In this document: positions 1 to 9,453 of the stretch, piece by piece
Numbering within the stretch: the first letter of the stretch is position 1
Layout of the letters: the number at the start of each line of letters is the position of its first letter
Source: Flavicella sediminum
GTDB taxonomy: Bacteria > Bacteroidota > Bacteroidia > Flavobacteriales > Flavobacteriaceae
DNA: 64,000 nucleotides
Direction: 5' to 3'
Assembly: GCF_006381105.1 (NCBI RefSeq)
Contig: NZ_VDET01000002.1
Coordinates: 1,153,578 to 1,217,577, forward strand
Notes under the pieces: generated by a model
Database searches by the model: none
Seen by the model: only the letters and a program-made list of their open reading frames with translations
What the model was told of the DNA's origin: nothing
Program-made: the position numbers and the translations under genes

Positions 1-1
1 T

Positions 2-2200
2 AATGATGGTAAAGATCCTTTTTATTCTGATGAACAAATAAACAATTACAGAAACAACCCTTCTGTTTTAAATCCTGATGTTGATTTTTATGACGAATTC
101 TTGAAAAAAAGTGCGTCATTTCAACGATTCAATGCACAATTAATTGGAGGTTCAGACAAAACTAAATTTTTCTTAAACTTAGGTTATGTAGGAGAAAACG
201 GACTAGAAAACTTGGGTAAAAATCAAAAATTCAATCGACTGAATGTTCGTGGGAACTTAGATTTTAAAGTAAACGAGGTGACTTCTATGTTTTTAGATAT
301 TGCTGGAAGAATGGATATTTGGGACAGAGCAAATATTAGCAATGAGGACTTCTTTAAATCTTTATCAACACATCGTCCAAATGATTATCCTCTTTGGTTT
401 GGAGAAGTAGGTGACACAGACAATTTAGGTTTCAGTCCAAGATTAGGGACCAACCTTGTTGGAGAATTAGCTAGATCTGGCTATGTAAATACTAAAAACT
501 ACTATGCGCAAACTAATATTGGATTCAATTTTGATCTTGATAAATATGCCAAAGGCTTAAAAGCAGGTGCCTACTTAACTTTTGATATGTACAATAACAT
601 CAATATTGGGAAAGCTTTGCAATACTCTAGAATACGAATTAACAATGGAGATATCAACGACACAACTAGAGAAGGTGTTGATCAGTTAGCCAGTCAAGAA
701 GGAAGACGTGGTGATGATGTTTACCAAAATGTAGGATTGGTTGCAAATATCGATTATGAAAAATCTTGGGATGACAATGATTTACAAATCAATTTGGCCG
801 CTATTCAGCAAACCTTAACAAGAAAATCAACATTAGCGGGTCCTACAACACAACAAGATGATAAAAACATGAACTTCGGACTGCGTGTAAATTATACTTT
901 AAAAGACAAGTATACCTTTGAAGGAACTTCTTCTTATATGGGTTCTGATAAATTTACACCTGAAAACCGTTGGGGCTTATTTGGAGCTGGTGGTTTTGGA
1001 TGGATTCTTTCCAAAGAAGACTTTTTAAAAGACAATAGCCATATAAATTACCTAAAACTAAAAGGATCTTTTGGTGTAATGGGCTATGATCGTTCTTTTG
1101 ATTATTTACTATACAATGATTTTTATGTTGCCAATGGAAACTTTAGAACCGGACCAAAAAGTGCCAATATTGAATACGGATGGAGAGCGGGTCAAATAGG
1201 TAATAAAAACATCACCTTTGAAAAATCAAGAGAGTTAAATTTTGGTATAGAAGCTAGTTTGTTTAAAAATAAGCTAGACCTAGAAATCAATTATTTTAAC
1301 GAATATAGATACGATATTCCTGTTGTTTTAAACAATGCTGTGCCTGACTTTACCGGACAATTAAAACCGATTGGAAACTTTAATGAAATTTCGAATAAGG
1401 GTATGGATTTATTTGTAAAATACCACGATAAAGTTGGTGATTTAAGTTATTCTGTAGGTGCTAATTTTATTTATTCAAAAGCAACAAATGAAGTGTTTGA
1501 TGAAGTAAATGAATACGCACACACAAACAGAACAGGACAAGTAACGGATGCTATTTGGGGATGGGAAGCTGATGGTTTGTATGCCGACCAAACAGCTATT
1601 ACAAATCATGGTGTCAGCTCTTCTTACGGAGATATAATTCCTGGAGATGTAAAACTGGTTAATTATATCAATGATAAAAACGACAATATCATCGATCAAT
1701 TTGACCAAAAAGTAATTGGAAACAGCTTTCCTAGGATAAATTATTCTTTGAATATCAATCTTGAATACAAAGGTTTGGGCTTATTTGTACTTGGACAAGG
1801 AGTTGCTGGTTTAGACAAAATGCTGAATAATTCTTATTACTGGAATACAGGACAAAATAAATATTCTGTAAAAGCCGTTGGTTCTGCTGTTCCAGGAGCT
1901 GTTGCCGGAGCGACTTCTCCTCGATTAACCACTTTAAATCAATCGCATAGTTACAGAAATTCAAGCTACTGGATGACCAATGGTGCTTTCTTTAAACTAA
2001 GAACCGCCGAGTTAAGTTATACTTTTCCTGGTTATATAAGTAAAAACTTCGGTGCAGAGAATTTCAAATTATTTGTTCGAGGAAATGACTTGTTCACTAT
2101 TTCTAAAATTAAAGACGCTGATCCGGAAAATTTAAACTCTGGAATAAGTACTTATCCAATGTATAAAACAGTTTCCTTAGGTTTAAAACTAACCTACTAA
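2..2200 (+). CDS. SusC-like TonB-dependent receptor, C-terminal part
   Basis: The frame is open from the window edge, so the gene starts upstream and about 732 C-terminal residues are seen. The protein is an outer-membrane beta-barrel, importing oligosaccharides or other large nutrients with TonB energy. The visible part is barrel: alternating aromatic/polar strands, repeated NFGIEASLF-type turns, and a last strand ending KTVSLGLKLTY with the terminal aromatic residue typical of outer-membrane proteins. The N-terminal carboxypeptidase-like and plug domains are out of view. A SusD partner follows 85 bases downstream of its stop, which makes the SusC assignment firm. The substrate cannot be told from this part; enzymes of the locus may lie to the left of the window. 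Confidence 0.93.
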   Translation, partial: NDGKDPFYSDEQINNYRNNPSVLNPDVDFYDEFLKKSASFQRFNAQLIGGSDKTKFFLNLGYVGENGLENLGKNQKFNRLNVRGNLDFKVNEVTSMFLDIAGRMDIWDRANISNEDFFKSLSTHRPNDYPLWFGEVGDTDNLGFSPRLGTNLVGELARSGYVNTKNYYAQTNIGFNFDLDKYAKGLKAGAYLTFDMYNNINIGKALQYSRIRINNGDINDTTREGVDQLASQEGRRGDDVYQNVGLVANIDYEKSWDDNDLQINLAAIQQTLTRKSTLAGPTTQQDDKNMNFGLRVNYTLKDKYTFEGTSSYMGSDKFTPENRWGLFGAGGFGWILSKEDFLKDNSHINYLKLKGSFGVMGYDRSFDYLLYNDFYVANGNFRTGPKSANIEYGWRAGQIGNKNITFEKSRELNFGIEASLFKNKLDLEINYFNEYRYDIPVVLNNAVPDFTGQLKPIGNFNEISNKGMDLFVKYHDKVGDLSYSVGANFIYSKATNEVFDEVNEYAHTNRTGQVTDAIWGWEADGLYADQTAITNHGVSSSYGDIIPGDVKLVNYINDKNDNIIDQFDQKVIGNSFPRINYSLNINLEYKGLGLFVLGQGVAGLDKMLNNSYYWNTGQNKYSVKAVGSAVPGAVAGATSPRLTTLNQSHSYRNSSYWMTNGAFFKLRTAELSYTFPGYISKNFGAENFKLFVRGNDLFTISKIKDADPENLNSGISTYPMYKTVSLGLKLTY

Positions 2201-2285
2201 ACATAAAAATACGATGATGCAAAAGCGATATAAAAATGAAAAATCAGGTCCTGAAACACTGACCGTTTTCAAAAAAAGATATACC

Positions 2286-4016
2286 ATGAAAAATATTTTA
2301 TTCACCTTAGGAATTTTGATTCTTTTTTCTTCTTGCGATGATTATTTTGAAACAAAATTGACGAATGAAAGAACCTCTGAACAATTGTTGGAAAACCCAA
2401 ATTATGTTCGTGGTTTGTTAACCTATGCCTACCGTTCAATTCCAACTTCATACGACACTTTTGGTGCCGATTTTTTGGACAGTTCGACAGACAATGCCTT
2501 ATCCAATAATTTGTCGGGTAGCATGAACAAAATGGTAGAAATTGAGGGCTACTGGACCGCCGTTTCTAATCCCATTAACTCTTGGCAATCTAGATACGAT
2601 GATTTAAAACATGTAAACCTTTTTATTGAGCTTGGCCTTGATGAAAACATGCTTTATTTTAAATCTGATTTGGTTAGAAATGAAGCCTACCAAAATAGAC
2701 TCAAAGGAGAGGCTTATTTTTTAAGAGCTTGGATTCATTTTGATCTTTTACGCAGGTATGGTGGTGTCGATTCAAATGGAGAACTCCTAGGAATTCCTCT
2801 AATTACCTCAGCACTTGATATAAATGTAGACGATTTAAACTTATCTAGAAATTCTTATGCCGACTGTGTTCAACAAATTATTGAGGATATTGATACTGCA
2901 TTAGCTGCTGGCTTGTTAGATAAATACGAAGGAAATGGCGATGATTTTGGAATAAATAATCTGGGAAGACCGACAACTATTGCCTGCAAGGCTTTAAAAT
3001 CTAGAGTTGTTTTGTATGCAGCTAGTCCGGCCTTTGCAACTGCTTCCTTTACTGAAGCGGCAGAAGCAGCTTATGAGGTAATCGAGATGATAGGTACCAC
3101 GCTTCCTACTGATGTTTATGATGTGCAAAATATTTCAGCAAAATTTTATAACAATGATCAAAATGATGAATTGATTATGCGCAGAGGAAGCGGAAATCAA
3201 AATGGAAACAATGGATTAGAGCGCAATCATTTCCCTCCTGGTGATGGGCTTAAAGGAGCAGGTAGATGCAATCCATCGCAAAATTTAGTTGATGCTTTTC
3301 CAATGGCCAACGGATATCCTATTACAGATCCTGCCAGTGGTTATAATGAAAATGACATGTATGTAAATAGAGATCCTCGTTTCTACATGACTGTTATTCA
3401 TAACAATCAATCGTTTAAAAACCAAACGGTAGAAACTTTTGAAGGCGGAAACAATATGCCAAGTGAAAGCAATAACGTAACCATTGAGCAAGCTACTAGA
3501 ACGGGGTATTATTTACGTAAATGGATCAGCTCTAAATCAAATTTGGTAGTAGGAAATGTTGTGAATGACCAGCATTACCATGCTTTATTTAGAAAGGTTG
3601 AAGTCTTTTTAAATTTTGCAGAAGCTGCCAATGAAGCTTTCGGACCTGATGATGCTTCATTAGGTATGTCGGCAAGACAAGCCATAGCTGAAGTTAGAAA
3701 AAGAGCAGGAATTGATCCAGCTGATTTGTATTTGGCAACAATTAATTCTAAAGAAGCAATGAGAGCTTTGATAAAAAATGAACGTAGAATAGAATTGTGT
3801 TTTGAGGGACATCGCTTTTTTGACTTAAGAAGATGGGAAGATAATTTAAATACACCTATTGCAGGAGTTACGATTACCAAAAACAACGATGGCAGTTTTA
3901 ATTATGAACGAAAAAATGTGGTAACACCGAGCTACAAAGCTTATATGAATTATGGGCCACTACCATTTAATGAATTATTAAAAACAGAGAATATTACTCA
4001 AAACCAAGGGTGGTAA
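2286..4016 (+). CDS. SusD/RagB family nutrient-binding outer-membrane lipoprotein
   Basis: Surface lipoprotein that caps the SusC barrel and binds the substrate. I place the start at the ATG at 2286 (576 aa), because it gives a clean lipoprotein signal, MKNILFTLGILILFSSC, with the lipobox cysteine at residue 17. An in-frame upstream ATG at 2214 would add 24 charged residues before the signal. Family hallmarks are AYFLRAWIHFDLLRRYGG near residue 150 and the C-terminal NERRIELCFEGHRFFDLRRW. It lies between the SusC receptor and a third lipoprotein in one plus-strand operon. The SusD helices that bind SusC appear intact, and length is normal for the family. Confidence 0.95.
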   Translation: MKNILFTLGILILFSSCDDYFETKLTNERTSEQLLENPNYVRGLLTYAYRSIPTSYDTFGADFLDSSTDNALSNNLSGSMNKMVEIEGYWTAVSNPINSWQSRYDDLKHVNLFIELGLDENMLYFKSDLVRNEAYQNRLKGEAYFLRAWIHFDLLRRYGGVDSNGELLGIPLITSALDINVDDLNLSRNSYADCVQQIIEDIDTALAAGLLDKYEGNGDDFGINNLGRPTTIACKALKSRVVLYAASPAFATASFTEAAEAAYEVIEMIGTTLPTDVYDVQNISAKFYNNDQNDELIMRRGSGNQNGNNGLERNHFPPGDGLKGAGRCNPSQNLVDAFPMANGYPITDPASGYNENDMYVNRDPRFYMTVIHNNQSFKNQTVETFEGGNNMPSESNNVTIEQATRTGYYLRKWISSKSNLVVGNVVNDQHYHALFRKVEVFLNFAEAANEAFGPDDASLGMSARQAIAEVRKRAGIDPADLYLATINSKEAMRALIKNERRIELCFEGHRFFDLRRWEDNLNTPIAGVTITKNNDGSFNYERKNVVTPSYKAYMNYGPLPFNELLKTENITQNQGW

Positions 4017-4041
4017 TAAGCGCAACTAAAATTTTAAGATT

Positions 4042-4932
4042 ATGATAAAAAAAATAGCATTTGTATGTTTTATGGGAACCTTGCTTTTATTACAAGGCTG
4101 CTATGACGACTATAAAATAGATTACGAATATTCAACTACTTATTTTGCAAGACAATTTCCACTAAGAACTCTTGTAGATGAAGAAGGAAAAGATTTAAGT
4201 TTTGAAATTGGCGCTGTACTTGGTGGAAAATACAGCAATAAAACCAATGAAAAAGTTGAATTTATCATTCAGGATACCTTGCTAAATAGCTATCCTGAAT
4301 TGACCCAATTACCTGAAGATTATTATACGCTTGCCAGTAAAAACATTACCATTCCAAGTGGAAAATTTAAGGGTAGTGTAAAGGTAACTTTGGATAAGGA
4401 CAAGTTTTTAAACGATCCGTTAGCAGTGGGTAAAAATTATGCATTGCCCATTCAAATGGTAAACAGTACAACCGATTCTATTTTAGAAAACAAACATTTT
4501 TCTATTATCGTGCTTCGTTACTACAATAAGTACCATGGTTGGTATTACCTAAAGGGAGTCGATTCAAAAGTAGATGGTACAGGTACCGTTTTAGAAAGCA
4601 TTTCTTATTCTGAAAAAGATTTGACAGAAAATCAAGATATGATGTTAGAAACTTTTGCAAAAGACAGCTTGCTGGTTCGTTATGATTGGGATCAAAGAAT
4701 TTCAAAACCAAAGTATGACATGGTTCTTGGAGTTAATGGCTCAGCAGTCACCATTGAACAAAATGAAAAGACCACAGGTATTACAGAAAATAACGGAACG
4801 GGTAACTATGACCCAAATACAAGAAATTTTACCTTAGAATACAATTACAAAGACACAGCTGGTGATTTACACGCAGTAAAAGATACTTTGTATTATAGAA
4901 ACACCGAATTGATCCTAGAGGATTGGAACTAA
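4042..4932 (+). CDS. Lipoprotein of DUF1735 (BT_3987-like) type, third gene of the SusCD operon
   Basis: A 296-residue lipoprotein: signal MIKKIAFVCFMGTLLLLQGC with cysteine at residue 20. The N-terminal half (about 25-160) resembles the DUF1735/BT_3987-like immunoglobulin-like domain, with YFARQFPLRTLV and a long beta-rich stretch. The C-terminal half (about 165-296) looks like the DUF4361-type domain often found with it. Such proteins commonly follow SusD genes and are thought to be surface glycan-binding proteins. That role is inferred from position and family, not shown here. The gene follows SusD by 25 bases and ends the operon; two hairpins lie downstream. Confidence 0.75.
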   Translation: MIKKIAFVCFMGTLLLLQGCYDDYKIDYEYSTTYFARQFPLRTLVDEEGKDLSFEIGAVLGGKYSNKTNEKVEFIIQDTLLNSYPELTQLPEDYYTLASKNITIPSGKFKGSVKVTLDKDKFLNDPLAVGKNYALPIQMVNSTTDSILENKHFSIIVLRYYNKYHGWYYLKGVDSKVDGTGTVLESISYSEKDLTENQDMMLETFAKDSLLVRYDWDQRISKPKYDMVLGVNGSAVTIEQNEKTTGITENNGTGNYDPNTRNFTLEYNYKDTAGDLHAVKDTLYYRNTELILEDWN

Positions 4933-4939
4933 AATAAAA

Positions 4940-4970
4940 AACCGTCTTTTAAAAACATTAAAAGACGGTT
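4940..4970 (-). terminator. Intrinsic terminator, minus-strand
   Basis: A 13-bp perfect stem (AACCGTCTTTTAA with its complement, loop AAACA). The U-tract lies on the minus-strand side, so it best serves transcripts of the aldo/keto reductase gene coming from the right. It sits only 7 bases after the plus-strand operon, which ends without its own U-tract here. Confidence 0.7.
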
Positions 4971-5052
4971 ATAGACTACATTGTATTTCTTCTATTTCGG
5001 GTAAAACACCGAATTTAGAAAAACCTTAGTTTTTAGTTAATATGTAGTGCTT

Positions 5053-5088
5053 AGAACCCTAAATTGGTCTTTAGGGTTCTTTTTTTTA
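5053..5088 (+). terminator. Intrinsic terminator of the SusCD operon
   Basis: An 11-bp perfect stem (AGAACCCTAAA / TTTAGGGTTCT, 6-base loop) is followed by eight T on the plus strand. It is the plus-strand terminator of the SusCD operon. It crosses the minus-strand terminator at 4940-4970, so each operon is terminated by the hairpin nearer to the opposite one. Confidence 0.8.
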
Positions 5089-5108
5089 TCTGAAACATAG
5101 ACCTTTAT

Positions 5109-6146
5109 TTAAGGTGCTGGATTTGGTTGTAAACGATGTATTGCATCAATTTCTTCTAAAATTTCATTAGATAATTTTACATTTATTGTGGCTATATTTT
5201 CTTTTAATTGCTGCATAGTGGTAGCTCCTATAATTGAAGCCGTAACAAAGGGCTGACTTTCAATAAATGCCAAGGACAACTCAACTAAACTTACCCCATG
5301 CTTTTTTGCTAATTCAGCGTACTTCTCCGCTAAAAACAGCGCTTGTTCATTGCTATACCTATTGTAAGCAGGAAAAAGCTTTAAACGCGATTTTTCAGGT
5401 AATTTTCCATTGAAATATTTTCCAGACAATACGCCAAAACCTAAAGGAGAATAAGCCAAAAGTCCAATATTTTCTCTCATAGCTACCTCAGCATTTCCTA
5501 TTTCAAAAGACCTATTTAACAAAGAGTACGGATTCTGAATGGTTTTTACCCTTGTTAAATTGTTTGTGGTACTTTCTTGTAAATGTCGCATGGTTCCCCA
5601 AGGAGTTTCATTAGAAATTCCATAATGTCTAATTTTTCCAGCTTTTACCAAAACATCCAAAGTTTCCACTACAGTTCCTATAGTATCTTGCCATTGCTCT
5701 TCGCTATTATGTTGGTAAGCCAATTTTCCAAAATAATTTGCATTTCTATCAGGCCAATGAATTTGATACAAATCTATATAATCTGTTTGCAAACGCTTTA
5801 AGTTATCTTCTACCGCATTCAGAATTAAATTTTTCGAAAAAGCTTGTGGCTTTCTTATATAGGACAAGCCAGGATTTGGTCCTGTTACTTTTGTAGCCAC
5901 AACAAAATCAGCTCTTTTTTGATCTTTCAACCAAGTACCAATAAATCGTTCAGAATTACCCTGAGTTTCTTGTCTACCAGGTACACTATACATTTCTGCC
6001 GTGTCTATAAAATTAACTCCTTTTGAAGCTGCATAGTTTAATTGTTCATGGGCTTCAACTTCTGAATTTTGTTCACCAAAAGTCATGGTACCTAAACATA
6101 TTTTACTAACTTTTATATCTGTATTTGGAATTTTCGTGTACTTCAT
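5109..6146 (-). CDS. Aldo/keto reductase, NADP(H)-dependent (Tas-like)
   Basis: Cytoplasmic TIM-barrel oxidoreductase that reduces aldehydes or ketones with NADPH. The start at 6146 (MKYTKIPNTDIKVSKICLG, 345 aa) is the family's usual beginning; the frame runs 19 codons further upstream with a hydrophobic, unlikely extension. The catalytic tetrad is visible: Asp in NFIDTAEMY, Tyr in the same motif, Lys in VVATKVTGP, and His in IDLYQIHWPDR. The C-terminal cofactor-binding region ASIIGATTMQQLKENI is also present. The length fits the longer Tas/YajO-type members. It is a single gene; the upstream hairpin at 6183-6210 ends the preceding gene. The physiological substrate is unknown, and its place between a SusCD operon and a beta-helix enzyme suggests sugar metabolism, as an inference only. 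Confidence 0.92.
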   Translation of the reverse strand: MKYTKIPNTDIKVSKICLGTMTFGEQNSEVEAHEQLNYAASKGVNFIDTAEMYSVPGRQETQGNSERFIGTWLKDQKRADFVVATKVTGPNPGLSYIRKPQAFSKNLILNAVEDNLKRLQTDYIDLYQIHWPDRNANYFGKLAYQHNSEEQWQDTIGTVVETLDVLVKAGKIRHYGISNETPWGTMRHLQESTTNNLTRVKTIQNPYSLLNRSFEIGNAEVAMRENIGLLAYSPLGFGVLSGKYFNGKLPEKSRLKLFPAYNRYSNEQALFLAEKYAELAKKHGVSLVELSLAFIESQPFVTASIIGATTMQQLKENIATINVKLSNEILEEIDAIHRLQPNPAP

Positions 6147-6182
6147 GGAATGCAAAAAAAATTTGAAAATCAAAAATACAAA

Positions 6183-6210
6183 AAAGCATTTGAAACTCTT
6201 CAAATGCTTT
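6183..6210 (-). terminator. Intrinsic terminator after the beta-helix gene
   Basis: A 12-bp perfect stem (AAAGCATTTGAA / TTCAAATGCTTT, 4-base loop) has T/A runs on both sides. It lies downstream of the minus-strand beta-helix gene and between it and the aldo/keto reductase, so the two are probably separate transcription units. Confidence 0.75.
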
Positions 6211-6263
6211 TTTTATAATTTTTTCAATTTCTTGAACTGAGAAATTGTAACAACAAATCAGAA

Positions 6264-7814
6264 TTATTTAAATTTTTTATCTTTCTTTTTTTTACCCTTT
6301 TTGTCTTTTTTCTTGTCGCTCTTAGCTTTACTTTCTTTTGAAGATCTTACAATACGCTCGCACTTATTAAAATCGTATTGCCCACTTGTTTTTATCAACC
6401 CATTGGCCGGAATGGAACTTGGAAAACCGAAAGCCTTTACATTCGTAATCTTAATTCCTGTTGTACTCCCATCTTTTATAGAATGCAAAGAAGGTCCTCT
6501 ATAACTTTCAAAATCTAGTCCTATTTCTACGGCTAGTCCTTTATTCGGATCCGTAGCATCTGCTCCTTTATCTATTCTTAATTCACAAGGAATGTATTTA
6601 AAATTCTTAGCTTTTATTTGTGCATTCTGACCAAAAATTGCGGTTACATTCTCTACGGTAGATTCGCCCGAAAAAGAACCCGGTGTAATTCCGAAAGCGG
6701 CCACATCTAAACCAGCAGCTTCTTCTCTGCTAAAATTATTTATAAAACCATCTCCTACATAACCTGCATCCTGACAAGCTTCCACATGAATATTTTTGAT
6801 AAAAACTCTTCCTTGGTGGATGGTATGTGGCGACATAGAAAAAGCGGAGTGGCCATCTTTACATGAAATATGATCTAAATACACCAAATCAATTTTTGGT
6901 TGTTTGTCAATTGTTAAAGGCAAACCAATACCTCCTACCGTATACACAGCCTTAGAACCAACAGGCCTGAACAATTGGTTGATATTTAATCCCGACTCTA
7001 AGCGAACAATAATACCACCTGTACCGCTTAAATTTCTATAAACAATATTATTTCCTGCCTGCATTTGCACCAAACCGTACCCAAAAGCACCATTTAAATT
7101 ATCTATATTTTCAACAATTCCTTTGGAGGGTACACCGTACACTTTATTTATAAGATTTGACCTAGAAGAGGATTTCTTCTTGGCTTTTTTTGCCGCTTTT
7201 TTTCCATCTATATTTTCTTCTTTATCACTTGAAAACACATTTACTGTGGTGAATTCTGGAGATAAAGCAATAGATGATGGTTGCGTATATTGGTCTATAA
7301 TTATAAAGTTTGCCAATTTAAAATTCGAGGCATTTCCAATTCTAATAACGGCACTTTTTTTGGTGTTTGAACTTTTATTTTCATATTTAAATTTGATAAC
7401 AAAGCGATCATCGGAACCTCCTGATTTTCTATTGTCTGTTCCTAAACCTTGAAAACTAAAATTTGTTAAAGGTATTTCAGAACCACTTTGTGCTGAAAAG
7501 ATAGTCCCCGTTCCATCCAATTCAAATACGGCTCCAGCAGCCACTTTTATATGCACATTACTTTTAAAAGAAAGTCCCCCGTTTATTTTATAGGTACCTG
7601 AATTGATCTTTATGACTCCACCCTTCTTCGTTAATTTATCGATACTCTTTTGAAGGGTATGATTAATCGCTTCTCCTTTTGAATAATTTACATCCGTGGC
7701 TTCTATTTCAACAAAACCAGAACCTTCATTCGGGTTGAAATAAAAGGAATCCTTTTGTTGTTTTTGACCAAAACAACTGATAGTTACTAACAGTAAGACA
7801 AATAATTTATTCAT
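6264..7814 (-). CDS. Secreted right-handed beta-helix protein, GH82 (iota-carrageenase)-like, with lysine-rich tail
   Basis: A 516-residue exported protein (signal MNKLFVLLLVTISCFGQ). Residues about 40-470 show the repeating short strands of a right-handed beta-helix (INGGLSFKSNVHIKVAAGAV). It is a paralogue of the protein at 33641-34984. Both share GYGL-x-Q, a central R-[LI]-E motif and a later P-H-x(4)-G-R-V motif. From memory of GH82 iota-carrageenases, these match the Gln, first acid and His of the active site; the second acid two residues after Glu is Gly here (RLESG). Residues about 198-212 and the last ~25 are runs of lysine. GH28-like or pectate-lyase-like ancestry is the alternative. 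It probably acts on, or only binds, a sulfated algal polysaccharide. It has its own terminator. Confidence 0.6.
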   Translation of the reverse strand: MNKLFVLLLVTISCFGQKQQKDSFYFNPNEGSGFVEIEATDVNYSKGEAINHTLQKSIDKLTKKGGVIKINSGTYKINGGLSFKSNVHIKVAAGAVFELDGTGTIFSAQSGSEIPLTNFSFQGLGTDNRKSGGSDDRFVIKFKYENKSSNTKKSAVIRIGNASNFKLANFIIIDQYTQPSSIALSPEFTTVNVFSSDKEENIDGKKAAKKAKKKSSSRSNLINKVYGVPSKGIVENIDNLNGAFGYGLVQMQAGNNIVYRNLSGTGGIIVRLESGLNINQLFRPVGSKAVYTVGGIGLPLTIDKQPKIDLVYLDHISCKDGHSAFSMSPHTIHQGRVFIKNIHVEACQDAGYVGDGFINNFSREEAAGLDVAAFGITPGSFSGESTVENVTAIFGQNAQIKAKNFKYIPCELRIDKGADATDPNKGLAVEIGLDFESYRGPSLHSIKDGSTTGIKITNVKAFGFPSSIPANGLIKTSGQYDFNKCERIVRSSKESKAKSDKKKDKKGKKKKDKKFK

Positions 7815-7980
7815 GGTTTGTAGGTGTTTTTATATAGTTGTAAAAATACATAGCCAACAGTTTCACCATGTAGTTCTATGTCAATTAGATGTGCATAAAA
7901 ATTTATGAAACGAAGAAATTATGTCCATCAGAGTCTCGTACTTTTGTCTGTGTCCTATTTGAGCCAAATAGTTAAACGAA

Positions 7981-8015
7981 GAAAGACATTTGAAAATTTC
8001 AAATGTCTTTCTTTG
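7981..8015. terminator. Bidirectional hairpin terminator
   Basis: A perfect palindrome whose arms read GAAAGACATTTGAAA and its complement. It is T-rich on the plus side. It is a second hairpin downstream of pgk on the minus strand. Confidence 0.6.
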
Positions 8016-8112
8016 TAAACGGACACTATAAGTAGGCTTATTAAGCTTTATTAAAGCGCTTATTTTTTTCAGCAGTATTTACTTAGGACTCATTTTCCGC
8101 TGAAGGCACAAA

Positions 8113-8143
8113 AAATGCCTTACTGAAAATCAGTAAAGCATTT
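8113..8143 (-). terminator. Intrinsic terminator of pgk
   Basis: A 14-bp stem with a 3-base loop. Its single non-Watson-Crick position becomes a G-U pair only in the minus-strand RNA, and the U-tract is also on the minus side. Both points assign it to pgk. Confidence 0.8.
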
Positions 8144-8162
8144 AATAATATGTATCGTTGGA

Positions 8163-9347
8163 TTATGCTCTTAAAGCAGCAATACCAGGTAATTCTTTAC
8201 CTTCCATGTATTCTAACAATGCACCACCACCTGTAGACACGTAAGATACATCATCTCCAAAACCTAAATTATTAATGGCTGCAGCAGAATCACCACCTCC
8301 AATTAATGAGAAAGCTCCATTTGCTGTAGCATCTTTCACCGCTTTCGCAACTTCAATAGTTCCTGTAGCGTATAATGGAATTTCAGAAACTCCCATTGGT
8401 CCGTTCCAAATTACGGTTTTAGATTCTTTGATAATATTTGAGAATAATTCAATAGTTTGAGGTCCGATATCGAACCCTTCCCAACCATCAGGAATTTGTC
8501 CTCTTAACACAACTTGTGTATTTGCGTCATTAGAGAAAGCATCTCCTAAGAAATTATCAATAGGGAAAATTAATTTTACCCCTTTCGCTTTCGCTTTTTC
8601 TTCTAATTCTAAAACGTATTCTAACAAATCATTTTGACAAAGTGAATTTCCAATCTTTCCTCCTTCTGCTTTAGCAAAAGTATAAGACATTCCACCACCA
8701 ATAATGATATTATCAGCAACGTCTAATAATTTTTCAATAATTAAAATTTTATCAGAAACCTTAGCACCACCCATAATAGCCGTTACTGGTTTGTCTCCAC
8801 CTTTTAAAACTTTATCAGCATTTACCAATTCCGCTTCAATTACAAAACCTGCTAATTTATCTTGAAAATACTTTGCTACAATTGTTGTTGAAGCATGTGC
8901 TCTATGTGCTGTTCCAAAAGCATCATTTACATAAACATCGCCTAATTTAGACAATTGTTCAGAAAAGGCTTCGTCACCCGCTGTTTCTTCTTTAAAGAAA
9001 CGTAAGTTTTCTAATAATAATACTTCTCCTGCTTTCAATTCAGCAACAGCAGCTTCCGCTTCAGCGCCAACAGTTGCCGCTACAAATTTCACTTCAATTC
9101 CTAAAACCTCCGTAGCTTTTGCGACAATATGTCTTAATGAAAATTTATCCTCTACTCCTTTTGGACGACCTAAATGCGACATCAATACTGCCGATCCACC
9201 ATCTTCTAATATTTTAATGATTGTAGGCTTTGCTGCCTTTAATCTTGTAATATCAGTTACGTTAAAATCTGCATCTAATGGCACGTTAAAGTCAACTCTT
9301 ACTAAGGCTTTTTTACCTTTAAAATTAAAATCTTTAATGGTTTTCAT
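8163..9347 (-). CDS. pgk: Phosphoglycerate kinase
   Basis: Cytoplasmic glycolytic/gluconeogenic enzyme: 1,3-bisphosphoglycerate + ADP to 3-phosphoglycerate + ATP. The start at 9347 ([20 protein letters not shown], 394 aa) gives the standard length; the frame extends upstream but crosses the promoter at 9373-9380. Signatures are [10 protein letters not shown] with the substrate-binding Arg/Asp/Asn near residue 20, the SHLGRPKG loop near 60, [29 protein letters not shown], and the nucleotide-binding GGGDSAAAI near the C-terminus. It appears to be a single-gene unit with a close promoter and its own terminator. Confidence 0.99.
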   Translation of the reverse strand: MKTIKDFNFKGKKALVRVDFNVPLDADFNVTDITRLKAAKPTIIKILEDGGSAVLMSHLGRPKGVEDKFSLRHIVAKATEVLGIEVKFVAATVGAEAEAAVAELKAGEVLLLENLRFFKEETAGDEAFSEQLSKLGDVYVNDAFGTAHRAHASTTIVAKYFQDKLAGFVIEAELVNADKVLKGGDKPVTAIMGGAKVSDKILIIEKLLDVADNIIIGGGMSYTFAKAEGGKIGNSLCQNDLLEYVLELEEKAKAKGVKLIFPIDNFLGDAFSNDANTQVVLRGQIPDGWEGFDIGPQTIELFSNIIKESKTVIWNGPMGVSEIPLYATGTIEVAKAVKDATANGAFSLIGGGDSAAAINNLGFGDDVSYVSTGGGALLEYMEGKELPGIAALRA

Positions 9348-9372
9348 CTCTTGTTTTATTAAAATTTGTAAG

Positions 9373-9380
9373 CAAATATA
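9373..9380 (-). promoter_or_regulatory. -7 promoter element of pgk
   Basis: TATATTTG on the minus strand matches the Bacteroidota TAnnTTTG consensus, 25 bases before the pgk start codon. Confidence 0.65.
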
Positions 9381-9453
9381 GTCCAAATCATACAGACGAT
9401 TATTCTTTTCGCTCAAAAGCTACTACAACGTTTTTGTAAAATAGCTGTTGCTG

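Larger units (their letters stand above)
7815..8162. other. Intergenic region between beta-helix gene and pgk
   Basis: This 348-bp stretch holds the promoter region of the beta-helix gene and two hairpins (7981-8010 and 8113-8143). A plus-strand TACTTTTG at 7938-7945, upstream of the first hairpin, could start a short RNA of some 60-70 bases, but no -33 element is evident. I see no open reading frame worth calling. Confidence 0.5.

Noticed and set aside
7938-8010. Small RNA gene between TACTTTTG and the palindrome
   Set aside because: The -7 match lacks a -33 partner, and the hairpin is adequately explained as a second terminator beyond pgk; kept only as a remark in the intergenic entry.
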